Origin: Lachnospiraceae bacterium UBA7109
GTDB lineage: Bacteria; Bacillota; Clostridia; Lachnospirales; Lachnospiraceae
DNA length: 6,356 nucleotides
Assembly: GCA_002492335.1 (NCBI GenBank)
Contig: DKYD01000106.1
Coordinates: forward strand, 530-6,885
Reading direction: 5' to 3'
Below are positions 1 to 6,356 of the stretch, piece by piece. Each line of letters begins with the position of its first letter. Position 1 is the stretch's first letter. The notes under the pieces were generated by a model. That model searched no databases and was not told where the DNA came from. It saw only the letters and a list, made by a program, of their open reading frames with translations. A program made the translations under genes and the position numbers.

Positions 1-581
1 TCCGCCAGGGAGCGGATGACCCGCAGAACCTCTCCGGTAAGCTCCGGGTCCAGCGCCGAGGTCGGCTCATCGAAAAAAATAATTTCCGGGTTTGCCGCAA
101 TCGCCCGGGCAATCGCGACTCTCTGCTGCTGCCCGCCGGAGAGCTTGGACGGATAAAAATCCTTTCTTTCAAGCATTCCGACTCTCTTTAACAGATCAAG
201 AGAAATCTTTTCTGCTTCCGCCTTCGGCTTCTTCTGTACCTGTATAAGCGCTTCCATTACATTTTCAAGAGCTGTCTTATTTTTAAACAGATTGTAACCC
301 TGGAAAACCATAGAAGAATGTTTCCGAAGTTCAATAACCTCTTTCTTGGTATGCTTCTCTGCGTCCACCCGAAGGCCTCCGATTTCAATGATTCCCTTTG
401 TCGGAACCGTCAGATAATTAAGACATCTCAACAGTGTGGATTTTCCGGTTCCCGAAGGACCCAGGATTGCAATAACTTCATTTTTATTAACTGTAAGATT
501 GATATCCTTCAGAACCTTCGTTTCTGTATCGAATTCCTTATACAGATGCTCAACCTTAACCATTGGTGTTTCTGTTCCCAT
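1..581 (-). CDS. Amino-acid ABC transporter ATP-binding protein (PAAT type), C-terminus cut by window edge
   Basis: This is the cytoplasmic ATPase that powers an amino-acid importer together with the permease and binding protein just upstream. The 193 visible codons show an aromatic A-loop residue (Y14), Walker [10 protein letters not shown] (41-49), a Q-loop glutamine (Q94, in VFQGYNLF), the ABC signature LSGGQQQR (from 147), Walker B IIFFDEP with D171 and E172, and D-loop SALD (175-178). The switch histidine lies beyond the window edge. Family members are about 240-250 residues, so roughly 50 are missing. The start ATG at 581 has GAGGG at 587-591 five bases upstream; a second in-frame ATG at 563 lacks this. 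The gene follows the binding protein after 28 nt, consistent with one operon. The family (GlnQ/HisP/TcyN-like) is clear, but the substrate cannot be told from the ATPase. Confidence 0.96.
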   Translation of the reverse strand, partial: MGTETPMVKVEHLYKEFDTETKVLKDINLTVNKNEVIAILGPSGTGKSTLLRCLNYLTVPTKGIIEIGGLRVDAEKHTKKEVIELRKHSSMVFQGYNLFKNKTALENVMEALIQVQKKPKAEAEKISLDLLKRVGMLERKDFYPSKLSGGQQQRVAIARAIAANPEIIFFDEPTSALDPELTGEVLRVIRSLA

Positions 582-609
582 AGTTTCCCTCGATCTTCCT
601 GACTTTATA

Positions 610-1470
610 TTATTTCTGAATTAACTGTGTCATGTCTGCAAACATCCACTTCTCAGTGATCTTTGCAATGGTTCCATCATCCAGCATATCCTGGATTACC
701 TTGTCCAGCTCTTCGCAGATTGCTTCGCCTCTTTCTGTTTTTGTACAAAAATATGCAACATTATTTGCAAGAAGGTTTTCTTCCAGGAAACGGAAGGAAA
801 TCGTATCATTGTAATGTGTAAAGTTATTTACATTTGTTGTTGTATTTGCATAAGCATCCAGTCTTCCAAGGTTCAGATCATTCATACCAACGGAGCTGTC
901 TTCATAAAGAACAACCTCGAAGCCGATTTCCTCTGCCATCTGTTCGATAATTGTCTGAGCTGCCTGTCCATTCGTACAGCCTACCTTCTTCCCTGCAAGA
1001 TCATCAAATTTATAAATATCTTCATTGGACTCTGCTACGATGATGCACTGTGCATCTCCATAATACGGGATCGTTGCATTATATTTCTCTGTTCTTTCTT
1101 CCTTTACTGCCCAGCAGTTAGCAGATACATCTGCACGCTCGGTATCCAGTTCTCCCCAGATTGCATCGAAAGCAGCGCGCTTTACTTCGACTTTCCATCC
1201 GGTACGCTCTTCAATCTCAGCCCACATCTCTGCGTCAATACCGGTCCATGTTCCATCATCTGCAAGTAAGCTGTATGGCTCGCCTGATCCGGCTGTTACA
1301 ACAACAACCTTATCAATTTCCGTACTCTCACCGGCTGTTTCTTCATCCTTTTTTTCTTCTGAAGATTCCTTCTTCGTTGTGTCCTCTGAATCAGAACTCT
1401 TTCCGCATCCTGCTACCGCCGCTACAGTCATCATAGCTACAAGCATTGCTGCTAATACACGTTTTTTCAT
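610..1470 (-). CDS. Lipoprotein solute-binding protein of an amino-acid ABC importer (family 3)
   Basis: This is the extracellular receptor that captures the substrate and delivers it to the permease. The 286-residue precursor has a signal peptide (positive MKKR, hydrophobic 5-21) and a lipobox VAGC with lipidated C22. A Lys/Glu/Ser/Thr-rich linker (about 23-52) tethers the folded domain to the membrane. The domain shows the family 3 pattern: an early strand with [20 protein letters not shown] (64-83), then [16 protein letters not shown], where R126 fits the arginine that usually binds the ligand alpha-carboxylate, and a C-terminal IAKITEKW. The second-lobe segment [15 protein letters not shown] (203-217) is Thr/Asn-rich where many homologues have a ligand-binding Asp, so the substrate is uncertain. 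The start ATG at 1470 has AGGAGG at 1481-1486, ten bases upstream. It lies 72 nt after the permease and 28 nt before the ATPase. Confidence 0.95.
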   Translation of the reverse strand: MKKRVLAAMLVAMMTVAAVAGCGKSSDSEDTTKKESSEEKKDEETAGESTEIDKVVVVTAGSGEPYSLLADDGTWTGIDAEMWAEIEERTGWKVEVKRAAFDAIWGELDTERADVSANCWAVKEERTEKYNATIPYYGDAQCIIVAESNEDIYKFDDLAGKKVGCTNGQAAQTIIEQMAEEIGFEVVLYEDSSVGMNDLNLGRLDAYANTTTNVNNFTHYNDTISFRFLEENLLANNVAYFCTKTERGEAICEELDKVIQDMLDDGTIAKITEKWMFADMTQLIQK

Positions 1471-1480
1471 GATACATGTT

Positions 1481-1486
1481 CCTCCT
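1481..1486 (-). promoter_or_regulatory. Ribosome binding site of the solute-binding protein
   Basis: A perfect AGGAGG lies ten bases before the ATG at 1470. It is the strongest Shine-Dalgarno match in the window, fitting the high expression usually needed for binding proteins. The out-of-frame ATG inside the spacer (1475-1477) is too close to the site to be the likely start. Confidence 0.85.
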
Positions 1487-1495
1487 GTAATATTA

Positions 1496-1531
1496 ATAAA
1501 TGAATATTTATCTTAAACGGTTCTCCGTCAA
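1496..1531 (-). promoter_or_regulatory. Small stem-loops and weak promoter-like boxes between permease and binding protein
   Basis: On the minus strand the 72-nt gap holds two short stem-loops in series: ACGG-AGAA-CCGT (4 bp plus a G-U pair) and an AT-rich ATAAAT-ATTC-ATTTAT. Neither is followed by a T-run, so neither is a good terminator. A TTGACG box at 1526-1531 lies 17 nt before AATATT at 1503-1508, which could be a weak internal promoter. Either reading would let the binding protein be made in excess of the permease, as is common for ABC importers. Support is weak for both. Confidence 0.25.
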
Positions 1532-1542
1532 GATCGATAAGC

Positions 1543-2205
1543 TTAATACATACTTGCGCATTTCTTCTCAAGAAGCTTATGTAAGATTCCAAGTACAAAG
1601 ATAATTACCCAGTAGATCAACATAACTGCAGCATAAATTTCAAAATACCGGAAGGTTTTTGCTCCTTCAATTTTTGCTGCACCCATGATATCCGGCACAC
1701 CCAACATGAAAGCAAGTGAAGTTGTCTTGATCAGATTGATTACATCATTGAAGATTGGTGGAAGTGCCACACGAACTGCCTGCGGAATAATGATCCGGGT
1801 AATCAATTGGAAATTCGTCATCCCAAGCGAATATGCCGCTTCCTTTTGCCCTTCGTCTACGGAAAGCAGCGCTCCCCGAATACTCTCGGACATAAAAGCC
1901 CCCATATTTAAACTCATAACAACCGAAACCGCAATCAGCGGGGTCATATTACGAATCATAGCACTATACAAAGCAAGACCATAATAGAAGAAATAAAGCT
2001 GTGCCACGATCGGGGTACCACGCATAATGGATACATAGACTCTTGTGAGCTGATAGAATCCTCCCACCTTGTAATAGCTGATAATCGCAACGACAACACC
2101 AACCAGAAGTGCAAATATTGTCGAAACAATGGTCAGTTCAAAGGTAACATTTACCTTGCTTCCGATAATCGGAAGGATCTCCATAAAGTAACTGATTTTG
2201 AACAT
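1543..2205 (-). CDS. Amino-acid ABC transporter permease (HisM/GlnP type)
   Basis: This inner-membrane permease probably acts as a homodimer, since only one permease gene is present. The 220-residue product is the usual length for PAAT permeases. It has hydrophobic membrane segments (about 21-45, 65-83, 90-106 and 189-210), the conserved RGTP after the first segments (62-65), and the cytoplasmic EAA coupling loop EGQKEAAYSLGMTNFQLITR (about 118-137) followed by IIIPQAVRVALPP, which contacts the ATPase. The chosen start is the ATG at 2205, preceded by GGAGTG at 2212-2217 with 8 nt spacing. The open frame continues upstream to an ATG at 2292, but those 29 extra residues are polar, lack a ribosome-binding site and come from a hairpin repeat. 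The product of 2205 begins FKISYFMEILPII, as homologues do. It follows the amidohydrolase after 165 nt, which contain a candidate promoter. Confidence 0.95.
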   Translation of the reverse strand: MFKISYFMEILPIIGSKVNVTFELTIVSTIFALLVGVVVAIISYYKVGGFYQLTRVYVSIMRGTPIVAQLYFFYYGLALYSAMIRNMTPLIAVSVVMSLNMGAFMSESIRGALLSVDEGQKEAAYSLGMTNFQLITRIIIPQAVRVALPPIFNDVINLIKTTSLAFMLGVPDIMGAAKIEGAKTFRYFEIYAAVMLIYWVIIFVLGILHKLLEKKCASMY

Positions 2206-2211
2206 CTTCTT

Positions 2212-2217
2212 CACTCC
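2212..2217 (-). promoter_or_regulatory. Ribosome binding site deciding the permease start
   Basis: GGAGTG ends eight bases before the ATG at 2205. No comparable site precedes the upstream in-frame ATGs at 2271 and 2292. This supports a 220-residue permease rather than a 249-residue one. Confidence 0.8.
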
Positions 2218-2238
2218 GCATTTCTTATTTTTAAACGT

Positions 2239-2300
2239 GTCAGTGCCAGTGTACAGAGTCCTTTCGGCCATATTTTCTCTGTACACTGGCACCGACTGAC
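2239..2300 (-). repeat. Long imperfect palindrome (16-bp perfect stem plus outer 4 bp) in the transporter leader
   Basis: The arms 2243-2258 and 2277-2292 are perfect 16-base inverted repeats (GTGCCAGTGTACAGAG and its complement) around an 18-base loop. Outside them, GTCA (2239-2242) pairs with TGAC (2297-2300) across a one-sided 4-base bulge at 2293-2296. No T-run follows the stem on either strand, so it is not a standard terminator. It would sit close to the 5' end of an mRNA started from the promoter at 2317-2345, about 22 nt before the permease ribosome-binding site. It could protect the mRNA 5' end, bind a regulator, or be a dispersed palindromic element of the REP or MITE kind. The bulged stem and a GTAG at its 5' foot (2300-2303, minus strand) recall REP sequences, but no copy number is available here. 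Confidence 0.8.
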
Positions 2301-2305
2301 TACAT

Positions 2306-2339
2306 GAACTAAATTAATTTTATTCCCAAACTTTAGTTC
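2306..2339. promoter_or_regulatory. Operator-like inverted repeat around the candidate -10 box
   Basis: GAACTAAA at 2306-2313 and TTTAGTTC at 2332-2339 are perfect 8-base inverted repeats separated by 18 bases. One half-site covers the predicted transcription start; the other lies between the -35 and -10 boxes. This is where a repressor dimer would block RNA polymerase. Pairing as an RNA hairpin is also possible, but a start near 2310 would leave most of it untranscribed. The repeat is directly visible; the operator role is inferred from its position, and the cognate regulator is unknown. Confidence 0.4.
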
Positions 2340-2345
2340 TGTCTA
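2317..2345 (-). promoter_or_regulatory. Candidate sigma-A promoter of the transporter genes
   Basis: The minus strand carries TAGACA (2340-2345, one mismatch to TTGACA), a 17-base spacer, then TAAAAT (2317-2322, one mismatch to TATAAT). Transcription would start near the A at 2310, giving a leader of about 105 nt before the permease ATG. The region is AT-rich and lies in the longest intergenic gap of the cluster. It would let permease, binding protein and ATPase be transcribed separately from the kinase and amidohydrolase. Confidence 0.5.
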
Positions 2346-2370
2346 ATTGTTTATTTCAATAATTTTATTA

Positions 2371-3573
2371 CTAATATCTATTACCCGAAAGATAATTCAA
2401 AACCAGATTAGCAAATACTGCCGCCGTCGGCGCCAATACCTCTTCTGCAATCTCAAAAATCGGACTGTGCAATCCGAATTTTCCTTCCGTCCGGTCTGTC
2501 CCAATCCCAACAAACATATAGCATCCCGGTACACGGCTGCTGTATTCTGAAAAATTCTCGCCGCCCAGGTGCTTTTTGTCGATGATATAGCAGTTTCCCT
2601 CTCCCAGGATCTCCTCCGCACTCGCTTTGCAAAGGGCAATCATTTCGGGATCATTTTCTACAGCCGCTCCTCCGATATTCACATGAAGCTCATAGTTCGC
2701 CTTGTGCATAGCCGTAATATTAGCCGTAACATTTTCAATCTCCTCTGCGATCTGCTTCATAACGCTCATCTCCGTCGCACGAATCGTACCATTCATCGTA
2801 CACGTATCCGGGATAATATTTCCTGCATCCCCGGCATGAATCGCACCGATTGAAATGACCCTCGGTTCTACAGAATCAATATTTTCAGCTACTACCCCCT
2901 GCAGTGCAGAATAGATCTGCATTGCCACTGTAATCGGATTGATACACTGATACGGCCAGGAGCCATGTCCGCCTTTTCCGATAATTTTAAGAGAAAATCC
3001 TCCCGGACAGCCAAATGCATACTTCGCGGCAATTCCGATCTGGCCTGCCCTTACCGTCGGCCAGGCATGCGCTGCAAATACAGCGTCTACATGCGGATTT
3101 TCAAGAATATGGTCCTTTTCAATCAGCGCAGTCGCTCCCTTCCCACATTCTTCTCCCGGCTGGAAAACGAATTTCACCGTTCCACAAAACTCCTCCCGGA
3201 GTCCGCTTAAAACCATGGCCGTCCCCAGAATCCATGCTGCGTGTGCATCGTGTCCACAGGCATGCATTCTCCCAGGGTTCTGCGATCTGAACTCCACGTC
3301 CAGTTGTTCCTCAATCGGAAGTGCATCGATATCTGCCCGCACCATGACACATTTCCCCGGGCCTTTTTTACCTTCCAGAATACCTACCACTCCGCTTCCC
3401 TCGGCCATATTCTCATATACGGTCATGGCGGGGATTTTTTTCAACGTTTCTGCAATAATTTCTGCAGTTTCTACCTCCCTAAGAGCCAGCTCTGGATGCT
3501 GATGCAGTCTTCGACGGATCTGTATTAACTCTTCCTCTACTTCTTTTGCAATGTTACGTACGTCTTTTTTCAT
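2371..3573 (-). CDS. M20-family amidohydrolase / aminoacylase
   Basis: This is a cytoplasmic metal-dependent hydrolase of the M20D group (IAA-amino-acid hydrolase, hippurate hydrolase, YxeP), which removes N-acyl groups from amino acids. The 400-residue product shows RADIDALPI (from 79), the metal-binding HACGHDAH (104-111; C106 and H108), the base and metal pair QPGEE (E141, E142), AAHAWP (H169), the lid-domain GKGGHGSWP with H203, GDAGNIIPDTC with GTIRA, and the final ligand in LHSPIF (H369). All expected active-site residues are present, so it should be active. SWPYQCINPI replaces the commoner A-x-PH-x-x-x-DPI, which may alter acyl-group or substrate choice. The start ATG at 3573 has AAAGGA at 3582-3587 with 8 nt spacing; the frame is open to 3639, but those 22 residues lack such a site. 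Lying between kinase and importer, it probably processes what the importer brings in. Confidence 0.93.
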   Translation of the reverse strand: MKKDVRNIAKEVEEELIQIRRRLHQHPELALREVETAEIIAETLKKIPAMTVYENMAEGSGVVGILEGKKGPGKCVMVRADIDALPIEEQLDVEFRSQNPGRMHACGHDAHAAWILGTAMVLSGLREEFCGTVKFVFQPGEECGKGATALIEKDHILENPHVDAVFAAHAWPTVRAGQIGIAAKYAFGCPGGFSLKIIGKGGHGSWPYQCINPITVAMQIYSALQGVVAENIDSVEPRVISIGAIHAGDAGNIIPDTCTMNGTIRATEMSVMKQIAEEIENVTANITAMHKANYELHVNIGGAAVENDPEMIALCKASAEEILGEGNCYIIDKKHLGGENFSEYSSRVPGCYMFVGIGTDRTEGKFGLHSPIFEIAEEVLAPTAAVFANLVLNYLSGNRY

Positions 3574-3581
3574 CAGTTGTT

Positions 3582-3587
3582 TCCTTT
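3582..3587 (-). promoter_or_regulatory. Ribosome binding site deciding the amidohydrolase start
   Basis: AAAGGA ends eight bases before the ATG at 3573. The resulting N-terminus (MKKDVRNIAKEVEEELIQIRR) matches the usual helix that opens M20D proteins, whereas the residues encoded upstream of it look non-coding. Confidence 0.7.
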
Positions 3588-3648
3588 CTCTGCCAAAATG
3601 TACTCCATTGCCAATTTCCCTTATTTGAGTGTAACACAATTCTCAGAC

Positions 3649-6207
3649 TTATATTAAATATCTTTTCAATAAATGGTTCAATTTCGTAATGTCAATCGGC
3701 TTTGCTATGTGGTCATTCATACCGCACTTCAGGCAATTCTGTACATCCTCGGAAAAGGCATCCGCACTCATAGCTATAATCGGAACAGAGACGGCGTCCG
3801 CACGATCCAGCGCCCGAATGGCTTTCGTGGCCTCATATCCTGTCATATGCGGCATTCGTATATCCATAAGAATGGCGTCATAATAACCCTCCGGCGACGC
3901 CCGGAACTTATCCAGACACACCTGGCCGTCTTCCGCCCATTCCAGCTTCACGCCCAGATCGGAAAGCAATTCACTTGCAACCTCCCAGTTAAGCTCATTA
4001 TCCTCGGCAAGCAGGATGCGCCGTCCGGACAGATCAATGTCCCCCTCATCCGCCTGATCCTGCTCTGTTCCAATATCCATATATTTACATAGAGCATGAT
4101 ACAGAGTAGATTTAAAAAGCGGTTTGGAAATGAACCCATCAATACCTGCTTCGCGGGCCTCCGCTTCACATTCGCTCCAGTCGTATGCAGAAATCAGTAA
4201 AATCGGCACGTCACACCCCAGATTACGCCGGATTTCCCTTGCAATCTGAATGCCATCCATGCCAGGCAGCTTCCAGTCCAGCAGAATGATCTGATAATCT
4301 TCTCCCTTTCTGTGGCGTTGGAGTACCCGTTCCAGCGCCTCTTCTCCGCTCAATGTCCATTCCGCATTGATTCCGATGGACTTCAGCGTGTCCATGGCGA
4401 TCTCACATAACGCTCTGTCATCATCGACTACCAGCATATTCCAGGCAGGAAGAACCATATCTGTTTCTACTATATCCACTTTTTCGCAGTCAAACGTGAG
4501 ATGGAATTCCGTTCCTTTCCCCGGTTCACTCTGTATATCGATAGTTCCATCCATGGCATCCACGATGTACTTTGTAATCGCCATTCCCAGACCGGCGCCT
4601 TCTGTCTTATGTACTCTGGCTTCATCCGCGCGGCTATAGGATTCGTATATTCTGTCCAGAAATTCCTGCGACATACCGATGCCATTATCCTTGACCCTGA
4701 TATGAATGCGGACATAGCTTTCTCCCTTCGGAGAAGCTTCCTCGGTACAGGATAATTGTATGGAGCCGCCCTCCGGCGTATACTTCGTTGCATTCGATAA
4801 AAGATTCAGAAGGACCTGGTTCAGGCGCACGCCATCGCACCACACATCCTCCGCCAGGATATTTTCCACATGTATGTGAAAGGTCTGCTTCTTTGTCTTC
4901 ACCTGCGGCTGCATAATGCTGACAATTCCTTCCATCACTTCTTTAAGTGAAATGCGCTCGATTGTCAGAGCTAATTTGCCGCTTTCAATCTTAGACATAT
5001 CCAGAATATCATTAATCAGGCCCAACAGATGCTTGCTCGACAATGCAATTTTTCTAAGACAATCCTGTACCTGTTCCCGGTTGTCCATGTGGGCCGAGGC
5101 AATCGCAGTCATACCTACAATGGCATTCATAGGCGTCCGGATATCATGACTCATATTCGCCAGAAATTCACTTTTGGCCCGATTCGCTTCCATAGCCTCC
5201 TTCCGGGCTTTCTCCAGTTCCCGCACATGCGCATTGATAATGCCGAAATACCGAAGGAAAATTAATGACAGGAGGATTAAAATCGCAACGCAGGACAGCA
5301 TTGTCATGATCATACGTTGATTGCTCAGCGTATTCATGATACTGTCCAGGATACTATACGGCATTACGGACACCAGATACCACTCCGAATGGGGCAATGC
5401 CTTTCCATAGATCTGCTGTCTGACTCCATTGACTTCTAATGTTGCAGTATACTCCTGGTCATTCTTCAGTGCCGCGCTAAATTCTGCAATCACATCTTTC
5501 CCGGCGGAATTCTCCTCCGAAGAAGCAAGCCGCTCTTGCAGCTCTTCAAAAAAGCTCAGCAGCTCCATGTTGGAGTTCTGTATGACAAAGCTGCCGTCTA
5601 ATCTGATAATATGATAATATACGATCTGATCATCATTTTCCAGGCCAAGGAAACTGGTAATATATTCCAGCGGTACGGCGGCTATCAGACCAATGCTTTT
5701 TTCTCCGTTCTGCATAGGATAGCCGGCGTTCACTCCGAACAATACCACTTCATTTCCGGCGGCATCCGTTCCCACTGCAACTCTGTGTTCTCCCTGTAAT
5801 AAGGCGCCTAAAAAGGCCTCCGGGTTAATCGGTTGTATGGATTGTCCGTAGAGCGTTTCAAAGTCTCCCTCCTCAGAACAAAGCGCTAAATAATCGAAAG
5901 CTCTGATCTGTGTCCTGTAAGCGAGTTCCTCATATAGCCTCTCCTTATCGCCAAACTCCGGTAAAACAGCAGATACAATACCATCTACCTGACTAAAACG
6001 CAGCTCAATGACAGATTCAAAGTGGCTGGACATTTGCTCATTCATTCCGGACATGTAGATTTTTCCGATGTCGTAAACAGCATTATCACTCTTTCGATTC
6101 ATATAAATTGCGAGCACGCTGAATATAGCAATACTAAAGATCAAAAGCGCACTGAAACTGATTTTCAGAAATTGCATGGAAGAATTCTTCTTTTTACTGC
6201 TGCTCAT
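3649..6207 (-). CDS. Membrane hybrid sensor histidine kinase with two receiver domains
   Basis: This kinase autophosphorylates on detecting an extracellular signal and passes phosphate to its own receivers. In the 852-residue product: a polar N-terminus, a first membrane segment (about 14-36), an extracytoplasmic region of about 255 residues that looks like a double Cache sensor (37-293, ending near [11 protein letters not shown]), a second membrane segment (about 297-319), a short charged linker, and HisKA H-box [13 protein letters not shown] with phospho-acceptor H354. HATPase_c follows with N-box LLSNATKYT (N472), DNGIGM (D507) and GAGLGM (537-542). Receiver 1 has acidic D595/D596, phospho-site D644, S673 and K695; receiver 2 has E735/D736, D782, S814 and K836. 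No DNA-binding or phosphotransfer domain follows. The ATG at 6207 has GAGGAG at 6215-6220, 7 nt upstream; a TTG at 6243 would add 12 residues without support. The gene overlaps the preceding one by 14 nt. Confidence 0.95.
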   Translation of the reverse strand: MSSSKKKNSSMQFLKISFSALLIFSIAIFSVLAIYMNRKSDNAVYDIGKIYMSGMNEQMSSHFESVIELRFSQVDGIVSAVLPEFGDKERLYEELAYRTQIRAFDYLALCSEEGDFETLYGQSIQPINPEAFLGALLQGEHRVAVGTDAAGNEVVLFGVNAGYPMQNGEKSIGLIAAVPLEYITSFLGLENDDQIVYYHIIRLDGSFVIQNSNMELLSFFEELQERLASSEENSAGKDVIAEFSAALKNDQEYTATLEVNGVRQQIYGKALPHSEWYLVSVMPYSILDSIMNTLSNQRMIMTMLSCVAILILLSLIFLRYFGIINAHVRELEKARKEAMEANRAKSEFLANMSHDIRTPMNAIVGMTAIASAHMDNREQVQDCLRKIALSSKHLLGLINDILDMSKIESGKLALTIERISLKEVMEGIVSIMQPQVKTKKQTFHIHVENILAEDVWCDGVRLNQVLLNLLSNATKYTPEGGSIQLSCTEEASPKGESYVRIHIRVKDNGIGMSQEFLDRIYESYSRADEARVHKTEGAGLGMAITKYIVDAMDGTIDIQSEPGKGTEFHLTFDCEKVDIVETDMVLPAWNMLVVDDDRALCEIAMDTLKSIGINAEWTLSGEEALERVLQRHRKGEDYQIILLDWKLPGMDGIQIAREIRRNLGCDVPILLISAYDWSECEAEAREAGIDGFISKPLFKSTLYHALCKYMDIGTEQDQADEGDIDLSGRRILLAEDNELNWEVASELLSDLGVKLEWAEDGQVCLDKFRASPEGYYDAILMDIRMPHMTGYEATKAIRALDRADAVSVPIIAMSADAFSEDVQNCLKCGMNDHIAKPIDITKLNHLLKRYLI

Positions 6208-6355
6208 TAACTTGCTCCTCACAGGCTCTCTTGTATACTTCAATCGAATGGATAGTACGATAATAGTCCTCTGCTAATTGCGGCACCATATCGGCGGCTT
6301 TCTGACTATCATTCTCCTTTAACGCTTTTGTTGCCAGATAACTGCTTTCAAATAA
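6194..6355 (-). CDS. C-terminal end of an unrecognised protein (partial, enters from right edge)
   Basis: One minus-strand frame is open from the window edge to a TAA at 6194-6196, giving 53 residues. They are mostly helix-forming and charged (for example [18 protein letters not shown], then [20 protein letters not shown], ending VNEQQ). The stop lies inside the kinase gene, so the two overlap by 14 nt (6194-6207), and the kinase ribosome-binding site (GAGGAG) sits within this frame's codons. That arrangement is typical of genuine co-translated neighbours. I do not recognise the family from this tail: it could be the end of a helical regulator domain (FCD-like) or an accessory sensing protein, but nothing in the sequence decides this. 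Confidence 0.7.
   Translation of the reverse strand, partial: LFESSYLATKALKENDSQKAADMVPQLAEDYYRTIHSIEVYKRACEEQVNEQQ
6215..6220 (-). promoter_or_regulatory. Ribosome binding site deciding the kinase start
   Basis: GAGGAG ends seven bases before the ATG at 6207. It lies inside the last codons of the preceding gene, so ribosomes finishing that gene could restart on the kinase. This favours the ATG over the upstream in-frame TTG at 6243. Confidence 0.85.
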
Positions 6356-6356
6356 T

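Noticed and set aside
318..602. 94-residue plus-strand open frame near the left edge
   Set aside because: It is antisense to the clear ABC ATPase with Walker A and signature motifs on the other strand.
814..1269. 151-residue plus-strand open frame
   Set aside because: It lies wholly antisense to the binding protein, is Cys/Ile-rich with no domain or ribosome-binding site, and is best explained as a shadow.
2239..2300. Rho-independent terminator between amidohydrolase and permease
   Set aside because: The stem is strong, but no T-run follows it on either strand; the minus-strand continuation is A-rich.
2206..2370. T-box or amino-acid riboswitch in the transporter leader
   Set aside because: No T-box sequence, antiterminator/terminator pair or recognised riboswitch core is visible, and the leader from the candidate start is only about 105 nt.
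3629..3637. Small palindrome GTGTAACAC between kinase and amidohydrolase
   Set aside because: It has only 4-bp arms, the flanks do not extend the symmetry, and no convincing promoter boxes are nearby, so it is within chance.
3574..3648. Separate promoter for the amidohydrolase in the 75-nt gap
   Set aside because: TTGTGT and TTGGCA boxes exist, but no acceptable -10 sequence lies at 16-18 nt from either.
3673..4092. 139-residue plus-strand open frame
   Set aside because: It is antisense to the second receiver domain of the kinase and shows no recognisable motif.

Overview
The window looks like chromosomal DNA from a Clostridia-type Firmicute, probably Lachnospiraceae-like. This is inferred from purine-rich Shine-Dalgarno sites (AGGAGG, GAGGAG), a Gram-positive lipoprotein with a long Lys/Glu/Ser linker, moderate GC content, and a hybrid histidine kinase of a style common in gut clostridia. 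No rRNA, tRNA, CRISPR array or transposase gene was found. All supported genes lie on the minus strand, so the biological order runs right to left.

In transcription order: (1) the last 53 codons of an unrecognised gene entering from the right edge (stop at 6194); (2) a large membrane-bound hybrid sensor kinase (6207 to 3649), overlapping gene 1 by 14 nt; (3) an M20-family amidohydrolase/aminoacylase (3573 to 2371); (4) an amino-acid ABC permease (2205 to 1543); (5) a lipoprotein solute-binding protein (1470 to 610); (6) an ABC ATPase (581 to the left edge, C-terminus missing). Genes 4-6 form a complete polar-amino-acid-type importer (PAAT family). Adding gene 2 gives a sense, import and deacylate arrangement.

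The intergenic gaps are 75 nt (kinase/amidohydrolase), 165 nt (amidohydrolase/permease), 72 nt (permease/binding protein) and 28 nt (binding protein/ATPase). The 165-nt gap is the most information-rich non-coding stretch. It holds a plausible sigma-A promoter for the transporter genes (TAGACA, 17 nt, TAAAAT), an 8-bp inverted repeat bracketing the -10 element like an operator, and a 16-bp perfect hairpin with a 4-bp outer extension that would sit at the 5' end of the transporter mRNA.

The closest familiar layout is the Bacillus subtilis yxe and ytm operons, where a PAAT importer is encoded with an M20 aminoacylase that deacylates imported N-acetylated sulfur compounds. By analogy, this cluster may import and deacylate an N-acyl amino acid or similar conjugate, with the kinase sensing an extracellular ligand. 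The substrate cannot be read from the sequence. For three genes (permease, amidohydrolase, kinase) the longest open frame begins upstream of the best-supported start; the ribosome-binding sites favour shorter proteins.
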